Positions 11,912 to 23,910 of a stretch of 64,000 bases of DNA are shown here, one piece after another. This stretch comes from Polytrichum commune (lineage: Eukaryota > Streptophyta > Polytrichopsida > Polytrichales > Polytrichaceae), in NCBI GenBank assembly GCA_950295325.1, contig OX485809.1, positions 8,990,001 to 9,054,000 of the forward strand, given 5' to 3'. The notes below the pieces were generated by a model. It was not told the DNA's origin, did no database searches, and saw only the letters and a list, made by a program, of their open reading frames with translations. Numbering within the stretch: the first letter of the stretch is position 1; every line of letters starts with the position of its first letter. Made by a program: the position numbers and the translations under genes.

Positions 11912-12699
11912 ATTTACACAACAAAACTTGTGTTGCATTAGCAAACCCACAATGAAGCTTCAACAAACATTAGATTGGAAATCAAAACTCTCCTAATTTA
12001 GTTATGGGTATTGGAAGTGCATGTTTGTTGATTTCCTCAACTGGATGCATAGGTCCTCCAAGTTATGTTCATTATTGAGTGTGGAGTACTTAATAAAATT
12101 TGAAAGTGTAGTCCAATCTTTGTTAAACATGTGTCTTTGTGGTGTTCGTTCTTTGATCTTCACTTAGCCATACGCCAATCAAATATAGGTGTCCAATTGA
12201 AGCGAAGCATGTGAATTACACTCACATACCTTAGACCAACTAAAAAATGAAGCAACACCATAGTTCACGCTGGTGGCAACATCAAATTCCGGAGTTGTCT
12301 TTTAATCAACATGAATGCGTCCACTATAGGCCCGCATACCTTGAGTGGCAATCTATTCGACGTGAACCTTTTGACCAACTCTAAATTAAGGTAGATGGGT
12401 CTTAAGTGGCTCGTGTTTCTTAATCAAACCCCTATATTTTGAATGGTATGTGGTTCGGTGAGGATCGAAGAGCGAACCTCATAAAGGCACATGTTTCAAA
12501 GAGATTGGACTACGTCTTCAAATATCAATAACTACTCTACACTCAATAGTGAACACGGTTGGAAAGACCTATGCATCCATTTGAGAAATCAACCAAAACA
12601 CACACTTCCGATAACCTTAGCTACATCAAGGGAGATCCAATATTTGCACATGTTTTCATCATAGATTTGCTAATACAACACGGGTTTTGTTGTGTAAAT
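11912..12699. mobile_element. Foldback/long-inverted-repeat element, ~788 bp
   Basis: Arms of roughly 240-280 bp (about 11912..12190 and 12430..12699) are inverted imperfect copies. Outer ends are ATTTACACAACAAAAC and its complement. Further pairs are GCATTAGCAAA, GTAGTCCAATCT, AACATGTG and GTTCG(T/C)TCTT. No coding potential is seen. No target duplication is clear, so superfamily is undecided. A transcript would fold into long dsRNA. Confidence 0.75.
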
Positions 12700-14256
12700 C
12701 CACTCTGTACGAGTTGGAGAACATGAAAAAACCGACCAAATAACACACACGTTTTACCTTATAACTGCACTGGCTCAGTCGCATGGGCCTTTGTAACTGG
12801 TCTGTCAGTCAACCTTTCCGTGTAAGTGTTGATTGTAGCAACAATCAATGCACCCAAAGAACACACCAATTGATGTCAAGATTGCACCATTCCTAAAGGT
12901 GGGATGAAGACCTCTCGCTCTCTCTCTCATTGCCCCCACAACAATAATGGCGCGAGTGGGAGTGGCTATGGAGTCATGTCATCTACAAATAAACTCATTC
13001 ATTGGGAAAGTGAAAATGTAGTGATAATCTCCGGACTTCATAATATTATTTTAAGGTTTTTATGTCAAATGTATGAGAAGTGTGCTCATATGCGATAGTT
13101 CCCTCTCTCTCTCCTTGCATACGAACAAAACTCACCTCTCATCCATTAACCGCAACCACTCTCAAATAATATATTCAAACTCGGAGGTCTTCTTTATTAT
13201 GTTATATTTTATTTTATTTGACAACGGAGTTAGCTTCAATGACTCCAAATCAATCTAACATAACAAAAGTTGAAACGAAGCAACCACGAACCTAAAAGAT
13301 ACACGTGTATTACAAGGATGGATGAGAGATACACTCTTATTCAACAACTCCCTCTCATGCAATAATCGAATGCATGCAATCATGTACCGTGACGGACATG
13401 GAATAATTATGCATGTTGGTTGGTTGGTTTGTTTGTTTGTTTGGTTTTTCTCTCGCTCTCTTTCCGGAGTAGAGTTTGTGTTATTTATGATGAACGGGAG
13501 GGTACAATGGCGTGCCTTATTGGGAGGGCTATGTTTGCTACAAGTCTAGGTATGTTACTTTGGCCATGTCCATAGAGATGTGATAGAGATATTGACAATC
13601 CCAAATTTCCATTCTAAGTTCCTTGTGTACACCGGAGGGCGACAAGGAGAGACCCAAAAGATGGGTTGGTGCAATTTATTGTAGGTATTTTGTCCAATTA
13701 TACCCAAACATGTACGAGCTTCTTCCTTAGGGAATACCGTAAAGGGCTCTCTATTCCGACACAACATAGTTATTTTCTCTCTAACTTTTGCCATATGTCA
13801 TGCTCGCATTCGTTAAACCCACTTGAAATTCATGTGGAAATTGCATTTCAGCATGTGCACAGAAGAAATAGAGAGTCTTTTACGGTAAACGTGAAGGGTG
13901 CAAAGTTGTGGACATGTACACTAAACATTTGATTTGATTTGGTCCATATTATTCATTGTCGATTCATGCTAATTGTCTTACATTGATTGGGTGGCAACTA
14001 AAGAGGGTGTTAGATGACACTTAGTGCTACATGACAAGTCACAAAGGTCGCTTTAATTCATAAGATTTTTTTGGGTTTAGGGTGCTCCAAGGACGAGGGC
14101 TTGGAATGCTCAAATATGAGTCTCGCTTCAAATATTGTCCACTTGAAAAACTAAACTTAAACATAGAAAATCTACTAACATTACACACCAATTTTAATGC
14201 CATAGGACATCAAATGTTTGATGTGCATTGATGTGTGCAATTAGGTTGTCCCACAC
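12700..14256. other. Intergenic, no supported gene
   Basis: AT-rich with scattered CT-rich tracts (12910..12930, 13099..13115). Short open frames at 13322..13549 and 13666..13932 show no domains. Confidence 0.4.
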
Positions 14257-14259
14257 TAA

Positions 14260-14858
14260 GGGACTGTTTACATCATGGACCATGAAGTTGTCCCAAGGTC
14301 ATGTAAAATCAATGATTGGTTGTTGAACTCGTCTTGGGAGCACTTCGGTTTACACCACGGAAAAAATGTCAAAGTGACCATGAAGTTCGAGGTCCCCAAA
14401 AGATATATCTTAAGGCCTACATTATCCAATGACATGGTCCAACAAATTTTGCGATGGGCAAGGCAAAGGAGGTGCTCTAGTAGAAAAAAGAAGGAAAGGG
14501 AGCCCATGGCAAAGAAATGTTGCTATAATCAAATTTTAATGAAGTTTCTTTTGGGGAAAAGAAGATGAAGCCAAGAGAAGACAAGAGAATGATCAGACTT
14601 GATTTATTTTTCCAAAATTCCCTTTTTGGACATACATTAAAAAATTTAGCACAATCATTTTGTGGTGCATGGTCATTCCTCTAGGTCCACATTCAGTTTA
14701 CACCTATTGAGGGGCCCAAAGGCTTTGTAAATGTTTTTTTAAAAAAAAAAATTTAATTTTAAGGAAATTAGATCATGGAAGTTGGACCATCAAGTCGGAC
14801 CATGAAGAAAGGCCATCTTCCATGGTCTGACTTCATGGTCCATTGTGTAAACTAGCCC
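14260..14858. mobile_element. Harbinger/Tourist-like MITE, 599 bp, TAA target duplication
   Basis: Ends GGGACTGTTTACATC... and, inverted, GGGCTAGTTTACACA... agree at about 25 of 30 positions and continue into a shared ATGGACCATGAAGT. Both are flanked by TAA (14257..14259 and 14859..14861), as expected for PIF/Harbinger insertion. The open frame at 14275..14568 begins inside the TIR and is not credible as a gene. Internal GACCATGAAG copies suggest subterminal repeats. Confidence 0.8.
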
Positions 14859-14861
14859 TAA

Positions 14862-15735
14862 TATATTGACATTCCACATTACTTTGATTATTTATTAGCA
14901 CATTACTAAAAATCCCGATTGCGCTTTTATCAATGATTGTTGCGTGGATGAATGAACAAAGTTAGAGGTTTTTGTGATCTTTGGTTTTGACCCAAGTAAA
15001 TTTACATGGGTAAAGAGGCACCTATACGCAAAAGCAACCTAATTTGTGGACATTCTACATTGTTTTGAATTTTTTGAAATAGCTTTTCATTGGGGCTATT
15101 GTACAACTTTGATTATAAAAATATAATAATAATAAGTTACAAGTTTTTTTTTTTTAGTTTTACCAAAGGGAATGTGCATGGGTAAAGAGGCAACTGTCTA
15201 TTTGCAAAGGCCATCTAAATGCACATATCACTGTAGTTTGTAAAGTTTCATCCAAACATTCATTTGTGGTAGAGATAGTATGTATTCATTAGTAGGCTAT
15301 AAGTGTGCAAGGGGTCAATAAGAAGAAGAAGAATCCCTTGAACTCGGTTGCATATTGACCACTCAAGTTTTAATTTTCCTAACGATGTAGGATGTACAAA
15401 GCATGTCTTCTGCTCAATCCCAACAACCAAAAGATGCATCATAACCTAACTTAAACAACGTATGAAAAAATATCGCCAAGAAAGGTTTAGAAATTGATAA
15501 TTTGACTCTTTGACCCTAAATTGACCACTTCGTGGTCTCCCATACATAACATATACGGGTTAAATGGCAACAAGTAAGCAAGAGAGAGAATGAATTGCTC
15601 TGCTGACAAGGCAGCTCATGAAGGTCCAGTTACCACTTTGGGAAGGCACCAACTTCTTATTGTGACTTAGCAACTTATTAGATTTCCAGGCTGAGTGTCC
15701 GGGAAGCTTTTGCGCTTACATACATTTAACTCTAG
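14862..15735. other. Intergenic, nothing recognised
   Basis: AT-rich sequence with two short near-repeats (ATGGGTAAAGAGGCA at about 15006 and 15178). No coding signal. Confidence 0.4.
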
Positions 15736-15860
15736 TGTTTCCAAGTCCAACTCATGCATGTTGACATCTTTAGGGTTATCTTTATGATTTTGAAGTATAT
15801 TCCATAGATTCCTCTAAAATGATCCCTTCTTTTTATGGAGTCTTGAACTTCAATATGGGC
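15736..15860. repeat. Dispersed repeat family member (others near 42795..43170 and 55120..55300)
   Basis: Shares AGTGTTTCCAAGTCCAAC with the 42.8-kb copy. ATTCCTCTAAAATGAT and GTCTTGAACTTCAA are shared with the 55.1-kb copy. Parent element unknown. Confidence 0.6.
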
Positions 15861-16590
15861 GGATGATATCTTGCCCCCTACGAGCCTTTCGGTGGACGTA
15901 GATACGGGCAGGGGCAGTTGCCCCACAAAGAAATCGAGATTTTATGGGCCCGACCGAAAACTTTTGCCTGCCATGCCACACTTCAAAGAAAACATTGTCC
16001 TTGCATTCTTGAAGGTCACTTCTCCACAAATTCCATATCAATGAGGATTAATTATACTTGATTAGACTTAATTACATTCAATCACACTAATCTACTTTGA
16101 ATGTGTATGAATACTTTGCGAAAGTAGAAGGTATCAACTAAAATATCATTAAATAAATATACTAAAAATTATACACTATTTTTTTTAGTTTCATTTTAGA
16201 ATGACAAAGACCATTTCAATGGTAAGTCGCAAAAAATATAACCTCAATACTAATGAGGATTTTGTCATATTTTTGACTTCCAAATGAATTACATGTTCTA
16301 TTGACAGTTTCACATTGAAAATGAAATCTTAGTTAATTGCTTATTCACTCAATGGAAGTGAACATATATATTGGATTTTGGATTTTGAAGGTGAAGTTCA
16401 CTCTATATGAGATTTGTGGAGAAGTGGCCTTCAAGAATGCAAAGGCAATGATTTTTTCAAAGTCGGGCGGGGCGAACACAAATTTTCAGTCGGGCCCAGA
16501 AAATGTCTATTTCTTTGTGGGGCAGCTGCCCTTGCCCGTCTCTACCTCGCCCGAAAAGCTCGTAGGGGGCATGATATTGTGTGCCATTTA
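15855..16590. mobile_element. Element with ~190-bp inverted arms
   Basis: Left arm about 15855..16041 and right arm about 16400..16590 are inverted copies sharing GCCCCCTACGAGC, GGGGCAG(T/C)TGCCC, TTTGTGGGGC, TCGGGCCCA and TTTGTGGAGAAGTG. The same 60-odd-residue frame can be read outward from either arm, which explains the two similar open frames there. The 350-bp centre has no coding signal. No clear target duplication is visible. Confidence 0.75.
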
Positions 16591-16831
16591 TCTGTAACTT
16601 AGCAGTTCCTTGCCCAGGCCTCACCTTCCATTAGGTGCATTACCGTGCATATACCATTTTGGGCAACTATAAAGACAAATTAGCTTAGGTGTCACCTATA
16701 ATATCATTTAAGGTACCAAGGCACCTTCCTCGAGGGGAGAGGGAGTTTACTATATACAAGTGTACCACGAGGGATGTAATTTCCCAACACCTCACATGGG
16801 GGGTGCGATTAAAACATTAACTCTATGCTTT

Positions 16832-17071
16832 GTTGGCTTTGTCTATAGGACAAAGACTATGCATTGACTTCTATGTTGCAAGAGTAAATTTTCTAACCAC
16901 TTTTCATTCACACTTGGACGTTCCGTGTTTTTGTTATTTTTGGTCCAATTTATTGGGTTTGTCTATAGGACCAAGATTATGCATCGACATCTATGTTTCA
17001 AGAGTAAATTTTCTAACCACTTTGTGTTCACACTTGGATGTTACTTGTTCATGTTATTTTTGGTCTAATTT
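16832..17071. repeat. Tandem duplication of a ~120-bp unit
   Basis: Two adjacent copies share TTTGTCTATAGGAC, AAGAGTAAATTTTCTAACCA and TTATTTTTGGTC. The apparent ORF over it (16830..17138) is itself a repeat artefact. Confidence 0.8.
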
Positions 17072-17147
17072 ATTTAATGTGGATGGTGAAAGCTTGCATA
17101 TCTTGGACAACCAACCAACTAATTCAACTATTAGTTAACTATTAGTT

Positions 17148-17485
17148 AACTACGCTAAATATGATATTTAGTGTTTGATTCACTAAATACGAACGCATAC
17201 ACTAAATTTCACTAACCCTATGAAAGTAGGTAACATTAAATGTAAAATAAACACAAAATATCAACTATGGTAATATGTGGAAGTTACATGCACGAATCTA
17301 GTGTTAGTAAGGATATGAAATTTTTTTAACAATGATAAAAGGAGAAGGGAGGTGGTAGTAGGGAAGATGGTGGCACATTTATGTCTAACACTAATCATCA
17401 AAGAATTGCAAATTAGTGTTGAGCAAGATAGCGTGGTAAAAACACTAAATATAATCAAACACTAAATATCATATTTAGTGTAGTT
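17148..17485. mobile_element. MITE with self-palindromic TIRs, 338 bp
   Basis: Terminal repeats ACTACGCTAAATATGATATT... and, inverted, ACTACACTAAATATGATATT... agree over ~30 bp with one mismatch. Each TIR contains the near-palindrome ACTAAATAT-G-ATATTTAGT. Related ends occur at 36080..36323, 57641..57866 and 60054..60422. Confidence 0.75.
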
Positions 17486-18539
17486 GTCTTTCGTAACTAT
17501 AGTTGTTCGCGATTTGACCTGCCATAAAATTTAGTTAACTATAGTTGTTCTAAAATCTAGTTAATCATACTTATTCCCTAAAATTTCTTGAAAAAAAATC
17601 TAATTGACTATAGTTGGTTATAGGTATAATAAATAGCCATGAACTGGCATGAGCAAAGTGTAGAACTACAATTATAGTCTTTCATAAGAAAGGACGGAGA
17701 AAATGGTTCTATTGTTTTCTTGTTCTTGAATTGTCTTAATTTATCATTAGACGGACATCACACAAAAACCTTGGCGAATGTTATTTGCCATCCCACCACT
17801 CTCACAACATGAGTCAAGCGAGTCGGGATGAACATGACATGATACGTATGTGTACATGCATATTGCATTTTGTACTCATACATGTGTTTGTAATAGACAT
17901 ACATGGTTCTCATGGGCTAGACACTCGTGATGTCTAAGTGAATACATCCATTGTGAAGGTGAAAATGTAGTGAGTATATTATAGCATGAAACAAACATTT
18001 GAAGACTTGTAGGCTCTGGAAATAGCATCAAAGACCCCAAATTAGTCTACATTGTTCATGGCATTTTATTCTCATGTACATTATTTCAGAATGGCCTAAA
18101 CTAGATGCCTAGAGGTCTCAAAGTGTCATGTGTGCTTATTCGTCAACATAAATAATTCCTCAAAGTGAAAATTATTTACATTATGACAATCGGCAAGCAC
18201 ATTGCAATACTTGAGATTATAGTTTTGTATTCCGGTATGCAAGGGGAAGATATTACTAAGCATACATGGGAAGCTAAGACATGAGCGGTGAGCAATGAGC
18301 AATGAACGGTAGCATATTCATGAGTTGTGTGTTATAACATGTGAGTGCTAATGACAACAAAGTAAATTACACATGAGTATAGGTATCTTACTAAACATTT
18401 GGCACGAACTAAACCATATGTTTTTATTGGTTTATTATTCAAATTAATGGAAGGTCTCAAATTAGGGGGCCTCTTACCATGGATTTATGGAAAAACTCTC
18501 AGCCAATTGCTGACTTTTAGTATGATAATCCCGAGGATA
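17486..18539. other. Intergenic, nothing recognised
   Basis: AT-rich, no open frame of interest. It probably includes the eroded 3' end of the MULE-like element to its right. Confidence 0.35.
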
Positions 18540-20830
18540 ATCCAAATCATTATTACACACAACAACAAAAAGTTTGTAAACAATACATGTCATGTACTCA
18601 CATCTTCAAACAATTTGGTGAACATCGTATTACCATCACTACTCTTGCTCACAATGCCGGCAAGCTCAAGTAGTCACATGACCTCATCATAGATACATGT
18701 TGGAGCATGAATGAACTTGTCCTTCTCATAATCCATCTTGCATAGAAATCTAAACACATAGTATAGGTGTTTGTACTATACCCATTTCCCTTTGTTTCTC
18801 AAAGCATGAGACAACATTTTGTTGAAGTTAAGGCATGTGCATTGTGGCATGTCACTAATTGTGATATGGTAAGAGTTATGCTCCTTGGAGACAATGTTGA
18901 TGATCACTCCAAATCTTGGATAAGGAATGGCAATGACTCCAACAACATAGTAAACATCCATGAGGAAAACATTCTCCCACTTGTCTTTTGTGATATGTTG
19001 TTGGTGCCGCTCCATTGCAACACACTATCTTCAAAAACCTTGAAATTGGGTGTACATTTGGGTTTCCTAGCACACGAAAATATGTCTAAGGGATCAAGAG
19101 GGTTGCAATTTTGGAAACCCTATGACGCAGTGAAAATGCCTCCCTCTGTTGCAATTGAGAACTTGTGTCCTCAAGCGCCAACACCTCCTTCTTTGATAGA
19201 TTGGTTCCTATCTTCACTAGCCATATGTTGGGTATTATAGACCAATCCAATACATATTTCTTCTTGTTGCTTCTCATGCAACACCTGATGTCGTCAAGGC
19301 AAAACCAAAACCCATACTCCACATTATTGGTAGAGCAGAATTCATTCTTCATCCTTGTGTACATTGGAGTAGGGGTGCCATGTTTGCCAATTCCGACTTT
19401 GGAGTTACAAAAATTCCTTGTATTGGCATGCATTGCCCTACACATTTTGGCAGAGTTACTTGGCAATATTGTAATGTGCCACCGAGAAGCATGGCAACTT
19501 GTCTCCAATATGGATGCGGTATGCGCCACTCCATGCTTTGTTGAATTCAAAGACTCCTTTATACATGATATCTTTGCTCGTGTGTGCCGTCACGGAATGG
19601 AGTAGTCGAATTTTTCAAGTCAATGTGAGTCGCAATCAACACTGGGTGGTAAGTTGAGTTTACTTTTGGTTGATCCAAAAAACTCAAACCCCTCAAGAGC
19701 ACAATCTTTTGTGTTCAAGTTTATTGCCCCTGGATATGCCTTCATGGCATTTGTTGATACTTTTGGATCACCACACTTTGATGCAACCTTAAGTTTCAAG
19801 AAGCATGGTCTAGACCTTTACCAATTGGTCCACCTTTTAACCAAGACCTATAATTTGCAATATGCATGAATGCTCTAATCATATCATCCATAGTTGTTTC
19901 ATAAAGTCATGTCATATTGTTATTAGATTGTTGAAGACATTTGTTGCGGACCACTATGCAAGGTTGCAATTTGGCATTTCCACATGTTGGTCTCTAGTCA
20001 TATCATGTGCACATTTGACAATACATATGTGTGACACACAATGACTATGCCTCTTGTCAAAGAACCAAGTGATAAAGAAACAATTCATGAATCAATATGA
20101 CATATGTACATTTACAAGTAATATAAGACCACCTCATTGGTTATAACAAAAATGCCAAAATTCCAACCACTCTAAAAGATCTAAGAACCCCTCCTTTGTA
20201 GCATCATACAAAGACAAACATCATGAATAAATGATGTGGTACTTAGTTTCCGCGTTCTCCATTGTAACAACATCCTTGTAGTCCTTGCAAATATGCTTGT
20301 GTTGAGAGTGCAAACATGGTTTGATAAACTTTTGTGTGATCTTGTCAAGATTTGCAAACCAATGAAAAAGGCAAGTACGCTCACAATCCTCCATTACCAG
20401 AGTTGGATCCCCATTACCGTAAATCTTCCTCATAATGGTCTAATTTGCTTGTGCATTGTTAGCCATGAACCCCTTCAAATTCACGTGTGACACGCCATTC
20501 TCTACCATGACATCATTTAGATTCGCCCAAAACAATATTTGTGCATCTCTATCTTCATATTGCATATCACAACACGCTTTAGTAAACAATTTACAGTGAT
20601 TGGTGTTGTACACATGACATGCCATTGTCGTCCAATCCTTCAAATGCTTAACATGATCAAACATGATCCAAGAGTTCTTCATGTCCCTTCCAACCTGCAT
20701 GCATTTCACTAGCTCCACCCCGTTGGCTGAAAAAATTCATTAGCGTCTTGAAGACAAACACTTTGTCCTTTGATTGGGGGAAACAAAGGTGGTGAATTTG
20801 TCCATAATTATCTCCAAGGATGAACCTTCT
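18540..20830 (-). pseudogene. MULE-like transposase with SWIM zinc finger, decayed
   Basis: Minus-strand reading shows conserved blocks in order. These are ACHVYNTNHCKLFTKACCDM, LKGFMANNAQAN, IYGNGDPTLVMEDCERTCLF with HWFANL, EWLEFWHFCYNQ, and far downstream a SWIM-type motif CTCLNF...KHLYYVFRFLCKMD followed by FIHAPT and LLELAGIV. The order RNase H-like core then SWIM finger fits MULE/FAR1-related plant transposases. Defects: stops at 20440..20442, 20221..20223 and 20134..20136, all where Trp is expected. Many more stops and shifts lie between 19.0 and 20.1 kb. The SWIM third Cys is read as Tyr, next to a TAG (18776..18778). The ends of the element were not found. Plus-strand open frames here are shadows. 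Confidence 0.72.
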
Positions 20831-23300
20831 AAGTGATCACTCTCACGGCTTGTATGCGACTTAAGGAAGTAATCAACCAAAAATAGATTGCTAGCTGCCA
20901 TCACAATGGCGTAGTTTTTTTTGCATTTGGAGTCTTCATCACCTCAATTGCAATGCACTAATATGCAATATCCAAGGTCACACGACATATGCCATTTGAG
21001 ATAGGGTGGTTATGTACACCTAGGTGAATGCAAGCACGAGACATTCCCATAGATGTTGAATGAACATAGACTATGCAAGCATCTCACAAAGAAATGCACA
21101 TTGGTGTGGAATGACATACTTTACATTCCAACTTCCTCCATTGTGGAGGGGGTAGCCGGAGAAGTCATCCAGGCATTGTAGTTGACCGGCACATGTTGAC
21201 CACTTGAATGATAATCCACAATCATTTTGGGCATTGGTAGACTTATTTGTACACTAGACATGACCATCGTAGATCTTGTCCATCCCATCCATGCCACGTC
21301 TATATGTGGCATGAATTCCACAAGGCAAGGGCAGCAAGGCAACAATTACATCACCGTCAACAAAAGATGGAAGGTAATTCACCTCACATACATCAATACT
21401 ATCGAAATTCACCAATGCAAGATTATAATTAGGAGATTGTTATTTTCAATGCATCGGAAGATAAACCCATGTGAAGAGGTGGACGTTGTGATGCACATCT
21501 TATATACAAAGGGATATAAGGAGATCCATTGGTATCCCCAATAGTTTTGGAGGGTGTGGAATGAGAACTCCTAAAAGGCTACGGGGAGTGTCAAAGAGAT
21601 CCACTAATCGACAAACATCACCGTTGGAATGTGACAATGAAAGGATTTGCCATCATTAGGCTCCAATTTCACAATAGAAATACTAGGAATGTGAAATGTA
21701 GATATGCCATATTCTTTTGTGATGATAATTGTTGATCTTTGCATTTGTGAATTGGAAAAACCAATGACGCAAAATGAATTTGGACCCATAGTCCAAGACA
21801 AACCATCTCCACACACAATTTTTTGCATCAACAATGTTTCTAAAACTTGTCTACTATCTGCCTACAACTCTTGTTCCACATACATTGTCCTTACATGGAA
21901 ATTGAACCTCAACCCTAACAAATCCTCCGATAGCAAAACATGTCCATTGGAATTCAATGGCAATGTGAAGGGTACTTAGAGAGCCAAGTGCCCTAATGTA
22001 AGCCATTATAAAATCGAAATGTGAGTTTCATTATGTAATGGATAGAATATATCTCTCCAAGTTGTGACAATAGTCATGTTTTGAATTATATATTGATTGT
22101 TATCATACTTGGTATCTTCGTCGATGCATACATGGATTTGAAATAATATAATTTAACTAAAGTTACTACTTCTTCCAAAGTAACCCTAAAACCCAAGTGC
22201 AATTTACAAATGAAAGGGGATGAGAATGGGAGGACAACATGACATTTTGTGGTGGAATGGAGAACATGGGAACACTAGTTATCCACATGCACGGCAAATG
22301 ATTAGAAGACTATAGACAATTCTTAGACAAGACTGTAAATGCATGGGGCACAACGTGCAACACCTCAGAAGACAAGAAGAATAAATAGTTTATTCGAATA
22401 TTCCACTATGAAACAACGGAAGAGGGGAAGGATGTCAAAAAGAATGACGAGATTTGTGATGACTGAAACTAAGGACGCCACTAGAACATTGCATTTCCCT
22501 TTCACTCCACTTAGTAGTGATGATAACAAAATGGGTGAAGAAAACCACAACATTTCAAATGTGTACAATTTTAAATGTGGTGAGCGAAGTAGTAGAGGAG
22601 TTGGAAGACATGGAAGATGAAGATGATATCTCAAGTAAGATAAATTGATGCTATTCAATCTTTTTGAGATATGTGCATCTAGACAATAACTAGACTTTCA
22701 TATTGACCATATTTGGTGCATATTTACTTATTTAGGCCACATTGGGGGTGTATATAGGGTTGTTTGGGCAGTAATAGGGATAGAAAGGGGTAGTAAGGGT
22801 ATTAGGAAGAAGGGAGGAAGGGACTTAGGGTGGAAGTGGCACAAGGAAAGAGTGAAGGTGAGAGTAGGTCAGGAGAGGGAGGCGGAAGGTGGCTCCGGAG
22901 GCAACAAAAACGAGATGGAGGTGGCTCCGGAGGAAGCAATTGTGAGATGGAGGCGGCCCTGGTGGTAAGTAAGCGATGCAAAGTAACTTAATCCTTAAAG
23001 GACATATGCTTTCCCGATACCACACCCAAAATTTGTTTTAAAATTCATTTTAAGCATGATTAACCAATTAATTTACATAGGCTCTATTCTAAAGAAGTAT
23101 AGATCTTGCTAAGGTTCTCGATTTGGCATTCTAAAAACCCCATTTGGTGCAATGGAGTAGAAGTTTTGAACAAGATTCTCCCAAAATAATACCAAGCCCG
23201 TGGGGCTTGCATTGTCGTTTAAGGGTTAAGGGAGGACAATGGAGGAGGTTGTTGATGTGGTTGGGAGCAGAGTTCAGGAAGTTTTTGAAGCCTTAGTGGC
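20831..23300. other. Intergenic, probably 5' part of the MULE-like element plus spacer
   Basis: No domain recognised. A G-rich segment at 22889..22965 holds a 32-bp tandem unit (GTGGCTCCGGAGG...) repeated about 2.4 times. An open frame at 22339..22620 has no family match I know. Confidence 0.35.
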
Positions 23301-23910
23301 TAATTGCCGGTAGTTGCTACGAAGGGTCGGATTTTTTCCAATTTACATTGGCAACAGCCGGTCTTTTGTAAAATTAATCGGCCAATTGCCTATATTTTCA
23401 TATTTTCATTGGCCAATATCCGATTAAATGGAACTCATATCGGAACTATTTTTTTTAAATGTATGAAAAGTTATTAGAAATAATTTCTTAGTACAAAATC
23501 TTGAATAAGTGAAAAGAAAGGCATGTTCAAAACTTTAAATTTGAAGAGTTAATATCCTTGGCAGGAATCGAACCTAGCAATGCCTTCACCGCTTGAAGGC
23601 CAAGGGTCCCCCAATTCTTCATAGAAGCAATTGGATTTGGTCATGGAAAGGTTGCATAATTCAAAAAGTTTACGGTTTAGGGTACTTCCTCAAGTGCATC
23701 ATCAAATGTCCCAGACAAATAGCGCTTTGGATGCTTCCGGTTGAAATCCAGTAACTCACATGAAGAATCGGCTACATTTCCGGGCATTTTTTGGTTCATC
23801 GGCTAATTACCGGAGGATTGAAATTACAGTCGGATTGCCATCCGATGGTTGGAAATTTGGACCGGCCATGAGGGGAAATCCATCGGCTGATAATGAACTA
23901 GCCATCGATT
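23301..23910. repeat. Block with recurrent TCGG-CTAATT-CCGG motifs
   Basis: GGCTAATTGCCGG (about 23299), CGGCCAATTGCC (about 23379), TTGGCCAATATCCG and CGGCTAATTACCGG (about 23800) recur in both orientations. This looks like a degenerate inverted-repeat element; boundaries are uncertain. Confidence 0.45.
23556..23605 (-). other. tRNA-like 50-mer lacking the anticodon arm
   Basis: On the minus strand a 7-bp acceptor-like stem (CCTTGGC/GCCAAGG) encloses a D-arm (CTTC AAGCGGT GAAG) overlapping an A-box-like TGGCCTTCAAGCGG. A T-arm with the canonical B box GGTTCGATTCC (23564..23574) follows after only a few nucleotides. There is no room for an anticodon arm, so it is not a working tRNA. It is most simply a deleted tRNA pseudogene or a SINE head. 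Confidence 0.55.

Noticed and set aside
14275-14568. 97-codon open frame as a small gene
   Set aside because: It starts inside the terminal inverted repeat of a MITE and has no family similarity.
16414-16602. Two similar ~60-aa frames at 15850..16041 and 16414..16602 as paralogous genes
   Set aside because: They are the same non-coding inverted arm read from both sides.
16830-17138. 102-aa internally repeated protein
   Set aside because: The repeat is a DNA-level tandem duplication and no start context or domain supports coding.
19165-19605. 146-codon plus-strand frame as a membrane protein
   Set aside because: It is antisense to the MULE-like fossil; its hydrophobicity comes from reading an AT-rich complementary strand.
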